Shown here in pieces: positions 1 to 11,278 of a stretch of 64,000 nt of DNA. The notes beneath the pieces are model-generated. The model saw only the letters and a program-made list of their open reading frames with translations. It ran no database searches and was not told the origin of the DNA. Both the position numbers and the translations under genes were made by a program. The DNA is from Ganoderma boninense (taxonomy: Eukaryota > Basidiomycota > Agaricomycetes > Polyporales > Polyporaceae): assembly GCA_002900995.3 (NCBI GenBank), contig CM035308.1:558001-622000 (forward strand), read 5' to 3'. Position 1 is the stretch's first letter; each line of letters starts with the position of its first letter.

Positions 1-221
1 GAGAGCAGTCGCCCATCTCGCACGCGCCTCATATTTGCCGTGCCAGTGGCGGAGTCCGGACTCGAGCACCCGCGCGCCGCATCGTCCACCTTCACAACAA
101 CTTCCCTCCTCACCACCACCACCATCCCGTTCGACAGGGAGGCCAGGCCGCCCTCTGCGCCCTCCTTCTCCTCGGCTTTCTTCTCTTCTAGGTTATTCGG
201 ATTCTTTGACTGCGGGACACC

Positions 222-2096
222 ATGGCCAAGGGCTTCCTCAGCGCCCTCAAGGGCGTCGACGCCTTCGGCAAGGTGAGCACCATGCGTCTCGCGATTTGCC
301 TCGGCTACGCAGTCGCCAGCGATGCAAGGCGTGGAGCTGTGTCCTGACTGTGCGCGCAGACGACGGAGGACGTCAAGGTCAAGACACGCACCGGAGCGCT
401 CTGTGAGTACCTGTCCGCACCGACAGCTCACCATTCCGTGACGTCGCGAGTCTAACCCTGGATGGCCGCACATATGAAGTGACCATTATCGCGGCGGCGA
501 TCATCCTATCTTTTACCTCCATCGAGTTCTTCGACTACCGCCGCGTCAATGTCGACACGTCCATCGTCGTCGACCGGAGCAGGGGCGAGAAGCTCACGGC
601 GAACATGAATATCACTTTCCCCCGTGTGCCATGCTACCGTGAGTGTCTCCCATTCTCTCTCAGTCCTCTCGCATCAGTGGATTGGGTGCTTAGGGTGCAT
701 CACGTCCCACTGCATCGTGACGTTCATCCACGGCGGTGGAAACACGCCAATAGATGCTAACTGTTTTCCTCCCCATAAGTGCTCAGCCTTGACGTCATGG
801 ACATCTCCGGAGAGACGCAAAGCGATATCACACATAACATCCTCAAGACTCGCCTCGACGAACATGGCAAGCCCGTCGAGCACGCGACCATCACCGATCT
901 CCAAAACGACCTCGACAGGCTCAACGAGCAGCGCCAGAACGGCTACTGTGGGTCCTGCTACGGCGGTGTCGAGCCCGAAAGCGGCTGCTGTCAGACCTGC
1001 GACGAGGTCCGGCAGGCGTATGTGAACAGGGGATGGAGCTTCAACCGGCCAGACTCGATCGAGCAAGTACGTGTCCTCTCCTGACCTCTATGCACCCGTG
1101 CCGGCGCGTGTGCATGGCAGGGTGCTCGCAGCGAAGCGCGTCCTGACCGCCACCTCCCCACGCTCCTTTTCTTCCCCACAGTGCGTCAAGGAGGGCTGGT
1201 CGGAGAAGCTGAAGGAGCAGGCGCACGAGGGCTGCAACATCGCGGGGCGCGTGCGCGTGAACAAGGTCGTGGGCAACATCCACCTCTCGCCCGGCCGCTC
1301 GTTCCGCACGAGCGCGCACAACCTGTACGAGCTCGTGCCGTACCTGCGCACGGACGGGAACCGGCACGACTTCACGCACGAGATCCACCAGTTCGCGTTC
1401 GAGAACGACGACGAGTACGACCCGAGCAGGGCGCGCCTCGGCAGGGAGCTCAAGGCCCGCATGGGCATCGACGCGAACCCGCTCGACGGCACACAGGGCA
1501 GGGTGCGTGCTTTCGAGGAAGTTTGTGAGTAGGGTGGCTGACCGCGCGCTGCAGACCATCAAGCAGCAATACATGTTCCAGTATTTCTTGAAGGTTGTCT
1601 CGACGCAGTTCCAGACGATCGACGGCAGGAAGGTGCGTGCCGGGTTCTAACTTGAAACGCTGCCGCGGGAAGCTCTGAGCGTTGACGCGGTCCGTCATAG
1701 GTCGGCACGCACCAGTACAGCGCGACGCACTTCGAGCGCGATCTCGACAAGGGCCCTATGGAGAACTCTCCGGCTGGTCTCCACATCGCCCACGGGAACG
1801 GCGGCATTCCTGGCGCGTTCTTCAACTACGAGATCTCGCCCCTGCTCATCCGCCATGTCGAGACACGACAGTCATTTGCCCACTTCCTCACCTCGTGCGT
1901 CCTTTCCTGGTGGTTTGGTTTATCACTGCTGATACTGATGCTTCGCGAAACCAGGACATGCGCCATCGTTGGAGGAGTGCTTACCGTTGCCTCTCTCTTG
2001 GACAGTGTGCTTTTCGCAACAAGGAAGGCATTTAAGAAGGGTGGTGGACATGGATCTCCGGTTTCTAGCAGCTATACGAACGGCAAGCTCATGTAA
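222..2096 (+). CDS. ERV46: ERV46/ERGIC3-type COPII vesicle protein
   Basis: Membrane protein that cycles between ER and Golgi in COPII and COPI vesicles, in a complex with Erv41, and retrieves cargo. Eight exons fit GT-AG rules: 222-272, 360-402, 480-638, 780-1066, 1182-1502, 1555-1632, 1701-1894 and 1955-2096, giving 424 aa, the usual family length. The N-terminal segment MAKGFLSALKGVDAFGK leads into a first membrane helix (LTIIAAAIILSFTSIEFF). A lumenal domain with the cysteine cluster CGSCYGG...CCQTC follows. A second helix (CAIVGGVLTVASLLDSVLF) sits near the C-terminus, before a short basic tail ending NGKLM. The ATG at 222 is chosen because the conserved N-terminus starts there; the first intron follows after 17 codons. 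All frames join cleanly. The identification rests on the ERGIC_N/COPIIcoated_ERV architecture recalled from the family. Confidence 0.95.
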
Positions 2097-2464
2097 AACT
2101 TTTATGTATTGGGTGGAATCATTGCATTGTTTTCTGTCATTTGGACTTCAATTGTGTACATGAACGTGCATGGAACATCATTGGTTTTCACCACCAGCAT
2201 TGGCGTAGAAAAGGAATAATTTATAGCATACATGCACTGTGCACCCCGCACCATTCCATACTGCAGTGAACGACAGGAACAGCTCTCATCATATACGCTT
2301 CGACACAACCAGCCAGAGAGAACACGAAACAACAGCAGACGACAACAACAACAAAACCAGTCAAGGATCTGGACCTTCCCTCATCCATTTGAAACACTGA
2401 GCTCCTGGTCGAGTGACCAGTCCCAAAAGTGCCCCAAAAAGAAAAAGGAGGATCCCCCGACGAC
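2097..2464. other. Intergenic, 3' ends of ERV46 and U2
   Basis: About 370 bases between the ERV46 stop codon and the U2 3' end. It should hold the ERV46 3' UTR and the sequence downstream of U2. An A/C-rich stretch near 2330-2360 is the only compositional feature. I see no coding exon. Confidence 0.5.
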
Positions 2465-2643
2465 GCAAGCCGGCAGTGCAGTGGCAAGGTCATCGCGCCC
2501 CCGAGTTGCAAGCAGAGCTCGGGGGACAAGGGCGGCAAAAATTAGATAACCAATAATGGAGGCGGTGCCTCCATAATAGTGGTTAAACTATTAAGAACAG
2601 ATACTACACTTGATCTAAGCCAAAAGGCCAGAGTGGTGAGGAA
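2465..2643 (-). ncRNA. U2 spliceosomal snRNA
   Basis: Read on the minus strand, the 5' part contains the near-invariant U2 core: GGCCTTTTGGCT, then AGATCAAGTG, then the branch-point recognition element GTAGTA followed by TCTGTTCTT. Next comes a stem-loop (TGGAGGCACCGCCTCCA, stem IIb-like), then an Sm-type site TAATTTTTG near 2538-2546, then a GC-rich stem-loop (CCCCCGAG...CTCGGGGG, 2494-2525). The order matches U2. The 5' end is set at about 2643 from the usual distance to the core. The 3' end is approximate because I could not fold stem IV with certainty. A TATA-like element lies about 25 nt upstream. Confidence 0.93.
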
Positions 2644-2663
2644 TCAACCATGTCTGGCCGAGG

Positions 2664-2673
2664 CTTATATACT
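2664..2673 (-). promoter_or_regulatory. TATA-like element of the U2 gene
   Basis: The minus strand reads AGTATATAAG, centred about 25 nt upstream of the inferred U2 5' end. That spacing suits a TATA box for an snRNA promoter. Confidence 0.6.
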
Positions 2674-2773
2674 GGGCCCCGACTCGCGCACGGACCACAT
2701 CAAAGTTTGGCGCAGGCTGTCGGGACTCGGCTCGCTGTCAATGCAGAATCCTATTCGTAACCCCAGTTCGTAT

Positions 2774-2844
2774 GCATTAATGGGGTAGTGGTAACCTGGG
2801 TCGTTGCCATCGACCCGCCGGGGGTTCGATTCCCCCTTAATGCA
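2774..2844 (+). tRNA. tRNA-Gly (anticodon GCC)
   Basis: A 71-nt cloverleaf without intron. The acceptor stem GCATTAA pairs with TTAATGC (seven base pairs). The D arm contains GGTAGTGGTAA. The anticodon stem GGTCG/CGACC encloses the loop TTGCCAT, so the anticodon is GCC. The T arm GGGGG-TTCGATT-CCCCC is perfect, and the discriminator base is A. CCA is not encoded, as in eukaryotes. It is transcribed divergently from the U2 gene, about 130 bp away. Confidence 0.96.
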
Positions 2845-2873
2845 CTTCGGGTTCTTCGGCTCAGTCCACATTC

Positions 2874-2878
2874 TTTTT
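2874..2878 (+). terminator. Pol III terminator of tRNA-Gly
   Basis: First T5 run, about 30 nt downstream of the tRNA 3' end, in the expected position for RNA polymerase III termination. Confidence 0.55.
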
Positions 2879-2983
2879 GGGCGTGCATATGTTTTGAGCG
2901 TTACGATGCCATAGCCATAATCATGTAGCACAGTGAACAAGGCACGGGAATATATCCGAACTGTATGGAAAATACAGGTGCAG

Positions 2984-3908
2984 CTAACGCACAAGGAGAA
3001 GCCCGAGTAGTACGAGCAGCATTTTCCTCCAAAATACGAATGTCACGGTATCGCCAGTGCCCAACGCGACGGAGCCATTTGGAACGCCGCTCCCGGAAGG
3101 CTCCAAGGACGTTGTCAGGCTCCGAGTCGTAGTAGAGGGAGCGGCTGAGGTTGAAGGTCCGCCGACCGTCGAGACGACGTCCGTACGCGTAATGGTCGCG
3201 GACCGCGTCATGATCGTTTGTACTGGGATGGTGGACGGCGGGGCCGTAGTCGTGGTGTTATTCTGGTCCGTGCCCGCGATGCTGAACAGGGGGCTCGTGT
3301 TGTTCATGTCGCCGAGCACTGCGAAGATAGATAGAGCCCTTGGTCAGAGCAAAACGCACCGAACGGGTTCGAACGGCACGGCGACAGCGACTCACGAATG
3401 AGGAAGTAACGGTCGCCCGTAGGCACATCCGGGAGGATGATGTTGACCGCCTCGTCTTCCAGCGCGAAGTTCTGGGCAATTGGCTGGGCTGTATGTACAC
3501 GCGGAAACGGGCGTGAGCGTGAGCATTGTACTGTACGCTGCTTCTGCGACTAGAATAGCCGCGTACCTTGATACACGAATCTAGTCGTGTCTGGGCGCAC
3601 GAAACCCAGGAGGATCGTCCCGTTTAGGCCAGTTACGTTGAGGCCCGTAGTGTCCCTGTGAGCGTCCACCGTTAGCTTCGTCTAGGTACGAATTCAGTAG
3701 TAGGGCCGTTGTATTCTCACCAGGTTACGGTTTGAACTTCGAGAGCTTGCCATTCAACCTCATGGTTCGGCTGCAGGATGGGGGGGCTGGGCACCCTGTT
3801 CGGATCGTCTGCTGGATTGACAGCTCGAGCCGGGTTCAAAGTCGCAGTGAAGTGTGCAACGAACAACACTATCCTAGCGAGGGCAAATGGGAGCAAGCGT
3901 GTCCTCAT
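2984..3908 (-). CDS. Kre9/KNH-domain Ser/Thr-rich GPI-type secreted protein (copy 1)
   Basis: Four exons on the minus strand (3908-3721, 3655-3567, 3488-3396, 3318-2984) give 234 aa. An N-terminal signal peptide (LLPFALARIVLFVAHFTA) is followed by a compact domain with the family pattern Q-T-V-T-W at the first splice junction, then GLNGTILLGF and LLGDMNNTSPLFSIAG. A Thr/Ser/Pro-rich stalk and a terminal hydrophobic helix (MLLVLLGLLLVR) end the protein; the helix is probably a GPI-attachment signal or membrane anchor. The domain matches the Kre9/Knh1 N-terminal family (known members act in beta-1,6-glucan and wall assembly); a role at the cell surface is inferred. Two paralogs lie at 52721-53828 and 54737-55584 and share intron positions. 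Confidence 0.8.
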
Positions 3909-5343
3909 CTTGTCGACCTGTACAACGTGTTATGTCCTGAGGGGATTATGATAGGATATGGAAGGACAAGGTGATTCGGCGGACTAGTCACTAAACTTAC
4001 TTAACGCGGCGGTTCCAGCAAGGACTTGACGAAGACTGCCAACAGGGCAAAATGGACATGGCATATCGCGTTGACTAGCATTGCGAATACTCCGGCAAAT
4101 TGCAAAATCGAAGGACGCTCAGCCGGGCTGGAGGCGGCGGCAGTCTGAGTGCGCAGAACGCGAACACAGTCGAATGCCATCAACTTCAAGCTTGAACGCC
4201 CTGGCGAGCGCCGACTCGGAGCCAAGGCGCTGTGTGCTTGTTGGAACTTAAGTACTTCGAGCTTACATCCCTACGCTATCCTGCCTTTTCTATTCCATAT
4301 GTCAGCTCTCCTCTAAGGGAACCGGTCGCACTCGAGCCGAAGCACATTATAGATCCAGTATGGATCCACGTACTAGTCCACTGGCAGCCATCGAATGCAT
4401 TCCGGCGCCCGGAACTATGTATCATCTCCACCCAGATGCAAGATAGAATCCTCGTGGTATTGGCTGGTGCGTAATTCTTCAAACTCAATATGTTCGAAAG
4501 CATGAGAGCAGTGTAGGTATGTTTGAGTGCAAGAATGGGCAGGTTTAGTATAAATTTGTGGACGGCCGCTTGCCACTTGCGGGTCGCCCTATATTCAACA
4601 CCCCCTCGATCGGCCTTAATGCCCCCCCCAGTCCGTTGGTTTTTTAAACAACTTCCAGCAGGTGCAGCCATGTTGAATAATGAATCATACTTAGTAACTT
4701 ACGACAAGAGCTTCTACCATGCACGGTGCCGCTACTTATCGTGCAGGCCTCTCACGACGGGCAATGGCGGATACCGCCACCCGGAATCTGGCTGTAACAG
4801 GACCGAGAATGGTCTCCTGCCACAGTCATATTCCGATCTGCGATTTTGGGAAAGCGCCATATAGAACCGATAACAATCGATACTTACTCGCTTGTTACCG
4901 ATGACAAGGTTGCATTGTTCTTTTGTTGATGAGCGCTTTTGAAAATTCAGGTCCGGAGTATGTCTGCGGCAGGAGACCAGTCCCGGCCATTTTACAGGCC
5001 TATTCCAGTCTGCAGTATCCGCCCCTGCCCGCCGTGTCTGTCGCTTTTCCAGACCGTTGACGTTCGAGCGCCAGGCACTCGGACATGCACTACTTATTTC
5101 TGCCTGCTCCGGCCCCCGAACCGCAACATCCGACGCCACTTACAGCTTGTGACAGGCCGGACAAACGATTTCTGACAGGTTGTTTCACCTGGGTACTTAA
5201 GGTAAATTATGCCTCCATTTTGCTCCGATAATACCAGTGTCCCTCCTCTCCAGCAACAGAGTGTTTCCCTCTGGTCCCCTCCACGGACCGTAGCCTCTCG
5301 CAGAGCCGCTCACCATCACTCATCCGTCGTCTCCTGCCCCGAC
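3909..5343. other. Gene-free interval with a fold-back repeat
   Basis: About 1.4 kb between divergently transcribed secreted-protein genes. Open frames here are short and unlike known proteins. The right half is dominated by the inverted repeat at 4745-5045. The rest should hold the promoters of the genes at 3908 (-) and 5344 (+). Confidence 0.5.
4745..5045. repeat. Imperfect fold-back inverted repeat
   Basis: The left arm (about 4749-4860) and the reverse complement of the right arm (about 4930-5041) align over roughly 100 bases at about three quarters identity by eye. Shared blocks include GGGCA.TGGCGGATAC, TGGTCTCCTGCC and GAATTTT/GATTTT...AAAGCGC. The two arms are separated by a loop of about 70 bases. 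I could not define clean termini or a target-site duplication, so this may be an old MITE or solo palindrome. Confidence 0.6.
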
Positions 5344-6458
5344 ATGCGGGCCTATCTCGCGCTCAGTGTACTCGGTGTCCTTGCTGGGCTGGCTCCTGTT
5401 TCCGCACAGTCCCGGACGTCGTTTGCGGGGCTGAGTCGTCGCACTTCGAGCGACACCTGCGCTGTGCTTGACGGGCCATTCGAGGTCTGGTTCCCTAGCG
5501 CAGGAGGATTCGTGACTTTCGGATACGTCGGTGCGCATGCGTTGACTAGCCAAGGCCGCACTCGCTGGATACTCACCTCTTTTGCTGCCTTTAGACGTTT
5601 GCGCGTGCATTTCGAATGTACCGGACCTTCTACAGAGCGTCCCGGCTTTTGTGGCAGTGAGTACTTTCGCGAGGTGATGCATTGTGACCGGCGTGTTCAT
5701 ACGACCGCTACAGGCTGTCAGCGCCCTCGGGGATAGTATGATCAGTACCGCCCTAATCAACCAGGTGAGCTCTTGAGCTTTAGGCCTGGATACTACGACT
5801 ATCCAGCACCGAAATCTAACCATTCCCCTTGCGCGCAAACAGCTCACAACGTACGGCTCGATATGCGAGTACCCCGACGGCGCGGTCCCGGCCTGCGAGC
5901 TCAGCAACCCCTGCTCGTACACGTGCAGCAACGGCTTCACCGTCTCCCCGCAGGGCGGCGACTGTGTCTGCGAGTCGCCATACTCCGTGTGCAACGGCCT
6001 GTGCGCGTCCTCCTGTCCCAGCCCGAGCGTTGGCTTGGGCGACTCTCAAAGGCGTCGCTCCGCATCCCCGTTCGACAGGGTCGCGAACCGGCGCCGGATG
6101 TGTCCGCGCGGGTTTACGCCCTGCGGGATCTTCGAGCAGCGGGGCCAGGTGAGCGAGCCGTGGGACTGCATCGACGTCAAACACGAGCTCGAAAGTTGTG
6201 CGTATCCGTCTCACTCGTCTTCGTTCTCTCTCGGCTCTTCGGTGGATGCCGAGTGAGGTTGAGCAAGGCTGACGATCTTCCTGTGCAGGCGGCGGGTGTA
6301 TGACGCCCTTCGACTCCTTCTCGCCGCGGGGCGTCGACTGCACCGCTCTCCCCGGTGTCGCGGATGTGTCCTGCATGTATGGCTCCTGCGTCGTACGCCG
6401 GTGCATGCCCGGGTATGCTGTCACCACCGACAGTAGTCGATGCGTTCCCACAAGATGA
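5344..6458 (+). CDS. PriA-like cysteine-rich secreted protein
   Basis: Five exons (5344-5530, 5595-5656, 5714-5764, 5843-6197, 6289-6458) give 274 aa. A signal peptide (MRAYLALSVLGVLAGLAPVSA) leads into a short hydrophilic stretch with DVCACISNVPDLL. A cysteine-rich domain follows: CEYPDGAVPACELSNPC, then CSNGFTV...CVCESPYSVCNGLC, then CPRGFTPCGIFEQRG. The C-terminal block has WDCIDVKHELESCGGC and GVDCTALPGVADVSC, the hallmark of the PriA family first described from shiitake primordia. Members are secreted and often expressed in fruiting bodies; the molecular function is not established. All exon junctions keep frame. The ATG is the first upstream of the signal peptide. Confidence 0.88.
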
Positions 6459-7049
6459 ATGTGCGTTCGCACTGCTGAAGGCCCGCCAATACATGAACAT
6501 TCATAAATAGAGGGGAGGACAGCGTTGCCTTGTTGGTACGGACATCTCACCAAGGACACGCTTCCGGTTCGATTAGAACACTGCTGTACCACGTTCATTT
6601 CACACATTCGCTCCTTGTTTGGTCTTGCACTGCATACATACCCCCGGATATCATACATTGTTTATACGCGAGTACAATACAAGTCCGTCGCATACGCTCC
6701 ATTATCGCCACAAATACCTCGCAGTCGCGAGGTTGTCGCCTTCCGAACTGAGACTAACCATGCGACAAGGCCCTCGGAAGTCTGTATTGCGCAACCAGCG
6801 GTGAGGCAGGGATTTATGTAACTACGACTTCTAGACTGATTACAGGCACGTATTATGGTCGACGAGCAACGGATAAAAATACAATAGCTTTAGGTATTCG
6901 TTTACTACCCTCCAGGAGAGATCTAGTTCAAAGGTGTCAAGAAGACTAAAACGAGCGATATGGCAACGAGCATCGGCGCAAGAGTCCATCCGATCCAGCT
7001 ATATGAAATCTATCCAGTGCGCAAAGAGAGCGATAGGTAGACAAACGTA
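6459..7049. other. Intergenic, convergent 3' ends
   Basis: About 590 bases between the 3' ends of the PriA-like gene (+) and the first DUF6534 gene (-). I see no coding exon or RNA gene. Confidence 0.5.
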
Positions 7050-9054
7050 CTACGACAACATGCAATGCGACTTCACACAGACAACTCCGAACCCCCCCGC
7101 GAGTCCGAGTGAGACTTCGGCCCCTCCGAGATGGTCGACATCGCCTTCGAGTCGGGGATGAACGAGCTTGGGACTCGAATAATGCGTCCCCCCCTTCACG
7201 TCTTGGACGTCGACCATCTCGTGTGACTCGACGTCAATATAAATTTGCTGTGGCATGGTCTGCAGCATTCACGTGTTAGCATCCAGCACATAAGATGAAG
7301 GGGGCGTGTGCGAGGGAGCGGCAGAAGAACGGGTGTGTGCGTGGGGATGGGGGGCCTGCGGGGAGGAGAGAGAATGGAAGACTCACCCGTCGTCCAGCTT
7401 CGCTGCGGAGAACGTTCACCTGGACGTTCCTAGCCCGCTGTCCGCTCCCAGGAAGGTCCGGATGTTGGGAGGCGCTGACCATGTCGCTGGTATCATACTT
7501 CCATCCGCGTCGCGAGTTTAAGCTTGATAGGAGCGAGTTTGTGTACAGCTTCGAAAGGGGCAAGTTGAACAGAAGATGCCATCCGGAGGGCTAGAGAGTC
7601 CGGGGGCGGAAACGGCATCAGAAACGGGCATATGCGTGGCGAAGGCAACGACGCCGACGCTCGGGGGGAGGCAACTTACAATGAGCAGGAAGAGGATTAG
7701 ATCAATGACAGCACAGACCGCCGTCACCAAACCAGTTTGGACGGTCACTACGTCGGTGGGAAAAGAAGAGAAGAGACGGAAGGCCCGAGCCGATGGTCAA
7801 TAACGACCTCCTTCCAAATCAGAATAAATGGTTCCAGGGACTCACTGCGGATGATTTTGTCGATGAGGTGGTCCGTAATCGACATCCCTGTTTTGTTTTT
7901 CCGCTGCATGAATGCGAATCGGGGAGAAGTCAGGGACACGTCGCATCAGAGCGGCCAATCTCCTGTCACTGGACGCACCAAATGCCAGACGAGCGCCCCA
8001 GTGATCAGAACGTCGGCAACGGCGGAGAATGCGAGCCAGATGATGACGATGACCTTGAACCGCATGAACTGGGCGAACTCTGGAATCATGCCCACCGCGA
8101 TGGATGTACCCAGCCCGCCGCCTGCAGCATGCAAGTCTGATCAGTGCCTAGAGTCCCATAGAACGAGAACGTCGACGTACAAAACTGGGCAAAGGCAGCA
8201 AGCACTATGGCGCAGACCGCGAAGTAGTTACCGGTCAAGACCTTCACGCGCCATGCGAAGAACAGCTGCGTGAACGCGGCGATAATTGCCTATACAAAAC
8301 TGCTTCAGCCAACGAAGTCTAGAAATGGATGTGATGGCAAAACTGCCTCACCGTCATCACAGGGTCTTTGTAGCGCGAGACAGACTTGGTTCAGAGGATG
8401 TAACAGGACAGTTCAGGACATATGCCAACATACCCGTCGCAAAGACTAGCAACGCACGGTCGTTAGTACAGCTTCCCATCTACCAGTAACATAATTCGGA
8501 CTCACCCCAGGTAGCACGGGTAACTGCATCGGCGTCTCCTATGCACAACGCACCACTGAGCACTTCTTCGCCACGTAGTTCCAAGCACCATCGCACTCAC
8601 CGAAGCCATTAATAAGCGACTCGTACAAAAACCCGATGTCGAACCCCGTGTTGACAGTATCGCACACGAACAATGAGGCCACCTTGACGCCGACCAGTCA
8701 GTCAGACGCCTCGGACCGCGACATGACAACCAAAAGGTGCGGGGCAAAACAGCAAATGAACGTACGAGCAGCTTTATCCATAGCCGGTCACTGGTCCCGC
8801 TGGTCAGTCAGGACACGCTCTCCAAACCCAAGACCAGCGATCAAATGGTCACTCACCGGCTGTATATGTTGAAGTACAGGTACGTCTGCGTGATCATCAT
8901 CCCATACAACAGAATGTTGAACACCACGCCGATGAAGATCGGGCCATAGCTGGAGGTAGAGGCAGGGGTAGAGGCAGAGATGCGTGCGCGCTCAGCTAGG
9001 GATGACATCAATAACGTTAACTGGCACTCACATATCCTGTGCAGGGTTAGACAT
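7050..9054 (-). CDS. DUF6534-family multi-pass membrane protein (copy A)
   Basis: About a dozen exons on the minus strand. The start MSNPAQD (ATG at 9054) is followed by successive hydrophobic helices: PIFIGVVFNILLYGMMITQ, then WIKLLVASLFVCDTVNTGFD, AFTQLFFAWRVKVLTGN and FKVIVIIWLAFSAVADVLIT. The C-terminal block is TVQTGLVTAVCAVIDLILF, then HLLFNLPLSKLYTNSLLSSL and NSRRGW. This order is that of basidiomycete seven-helix proteins ending in a DUF6534 domain, whose function is unknown. A hydrophilic tail (IYIDVESHEMVDV) is shared with copy B. In a run of seven C (7188-7194) the frame seems to slip, because another frame continues with a copy-B-like tail length, so the end at 7050 is uncertain. 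Confidence 0.82.
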
Positions 9055-10010
9055 CTTGCAGACCGGCGCGTGTGCGGTGCGGTTGGCAACCTGTTACAAC
9101 AGAAAGGCTAAGGAAGACGCGCGCGTGTGAGTGCCAGTGTCGCCGAACAAGCACAGGCGCAAGCGCTAGGCAGGGACGAGGTGAACAGAGGACGGAGGAC
9201 GAAGGACGGGGGAGGGCAAGACTCGAAGATAACTTGGGCCCCCGGCCAAATTATACCCACAGACCGACCTCCCCGGGGGGCGCGACCCGACGACGACGAG
9301 GGCAACTACGTGCCCCACTCGCGATGGCGCGGATCTAAGGAACAGTGAACTGCCGGCAGAACGCTTCTCCCTTTGACTGCGTGAGCGCGACTGTGTCTTC
9401 GAGCGTCCGCGGTCACGTAACGGGCACCTGTCGACGTTCTCACTCGCAGCCGACGCGGATAGAGATCGATTCGTAAACGCACCCACGCCCATTGCACCTG
9501 CCAAGTAATCGCCGCCAGGCTGTCTGTTCCAACATTGAGTCTGACTTCCTGCCCTTGCCCGCTGAAAGTCCTCCACGCGGTCGCCCAAACGCTCATCCGC
9601 GGAGACGGACTGGACCTCGACCCTCCACCTGGCCCACTAAGTACTGTTTCAGTTGCCGGCCCCGCTCCAAATGCCGTGCATAGTGTGCACTTACCTTCCT
9701 GGACCCTCCCCTAAGCACAAAATAGGCTCTTCTCACTTCCGGCAGAACTTGGGACCGGCGAGGCGCCGAAGGAAATCTGAAAGTCTGATGTCGGGGAGCA
9801 CCCTTCCTTAACAGAGCAAGGCCGTTGTTACGCAAGGCTATTGGAGCGCCCGAAGCACCAGAAGAACTCCTCGGCCAATAAGGAGGGTTGTTCCGAATCA
9901 GTAAACCGCGAACGGCATTCACGGGTACAAAGTCTAAGAACTCTTGACACCAGGCGGGAGCATCAGGTGCTGCCGTCAGTCCTCCATTCTGTACTCACCG
10001 CCCGTCCACG
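9055..10010. other. Intergenic, no gene recognised
   Basis: About 950 bases upstream of DUF6534 copy A. It probably contains that gene's promoter and 5' UTR. Open frames here are GC-driven and lack family-like features. Confidence 0.4.
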
Positions 10011-10837
10011 ATGACAGGTTTCCAGCAAGTTTCCCGAAGCAAGCTGCCTCAGACCGCACGGCAACCGCGGGTACAACCGCGGCTATGCGCGGCTGCCGCG
10101 GCCAGGCCCCAGGGATTGACGGTTACTCGCCGCAGATACCAAGTTCAGATACAGCGTGGCCCCGACGCAAATCATTGGACCCATCGCGTCGCTTGAGCTT
10201 GAGGATCGACACAACACCATTCATGACCTGTTTCAGTACGCGTGGTCCAGGGTGAATTTGTCGAGAGCGAATCGGGGAGAGTTCGGGGTCCCGCGCCAAG
10301 CGCCGCTGCTGGCGTCACCTAGCCGTGTAACTATATGCGAAACCAAACTGAAACCAAGCATAAAAATTAGTCCACAGTTCGTTCAGGGGAGAGGGCCACG
10401 GCGTACGCCAAGGAACCGAACGGTACTTACTCCACCACGGCGCCCGCTGAAGTCCACGTCGGACGTTCCCACCGAGTCCATTCCGCTGGCATCAAACACG
10501 TGATGCTTCCCAGCGTTCCAGGATCACCGTCGCACCTCAATCCCCATGGTTCCTAGTGCCCTAAAACGCAACGAAATAGCCGTCGACCAGCAGATTGGTA
10601 TGCGTTCTGTTAGGATGCCTCCCAGCGCATTTGTCAAAATGGCGTTCTCGACGACCTTCACGCCCGAGCCGACAAAAAGCTTCTGGTGACCGTTATTTCT
10701 GCCATCACGGGAAGAACGGCCGTGGAAATGCTAGAACGCTGACTTCTCTACGGTGCGTAAGAAGTCCAGAGCCCCGAAAGCCATACGACCCATACCTCAT
10801 GATACAGAGCATGAAAGTTAACGATGACAGCGAGTAA
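10011..10837 (+). pseudogene. Unrecognised protein-coding sequence, frame-broken
   Basis: Protein-like sequence changes frame along the plus strand. One frame reads TRRRYQVQIQRG; after the C4 run at 10160-10163 the next continues TQIIGPIASLELEDRHNTIH and DLFQYAWSRVNLSRANRGEF. A single TGA at 10501-10503 interrupts it, after which the same frame gives MVPSALKRNEIAVDQQI and AFVKMAFSTTFTPEPTKSF. A further one-base shift gives LVTVISAITGRTAVEMLER. I do not recognise the family. The breaks resemble those in clearly real genes nearby, so it may be an intact gene with sequence errors, or a decayed one. It sits between two tandem DUF6534 copies. Confidence 0.45.
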
Positions 10838-11278
10838 TCTGATCGGTGCCGGCAAAACACGAACAGGGTCAGCTCTGGTCCGCTGTCGCTCAATGCGGAG
10901 CATCGAACAAGTTTTACTCGGGCTAGTGGTCGGCCGAGTTGAGCCCCATCGTCAGAGGCCATGATTTCATATCGCGTGATGGAGAATGATGGAACCTCAC
11001 CTCGTGCAAAATGAGATTATCCAGAAACCAGAACACAGCAATCCTCGTACCAACCACTCGGTTCGGTGGAGGCTTGCATTTGAATTTGATTATTGGACAT
11101 CAGAATGCCACCGCAGTTTTTGAAATCGAATACAGATAGTTGCTACATCAGAATACTTACAACGGCGCGCTCAACATGCAAGAAGGTAACGCAAAGTAGT
11201 AAAGAATACAGACGTACTGCTAAGGATACACTCGCAGAAGCCATGACGACTCATCCGCGAATATAGCTTCGCCACGGT
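10838..11278. other. Intergenic
   Basis: About 440 bases between the unknown plus-strand gene and the 3' end of DUF6534 copy B. I see nothing recognisable in it. Confidence 0.4.
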
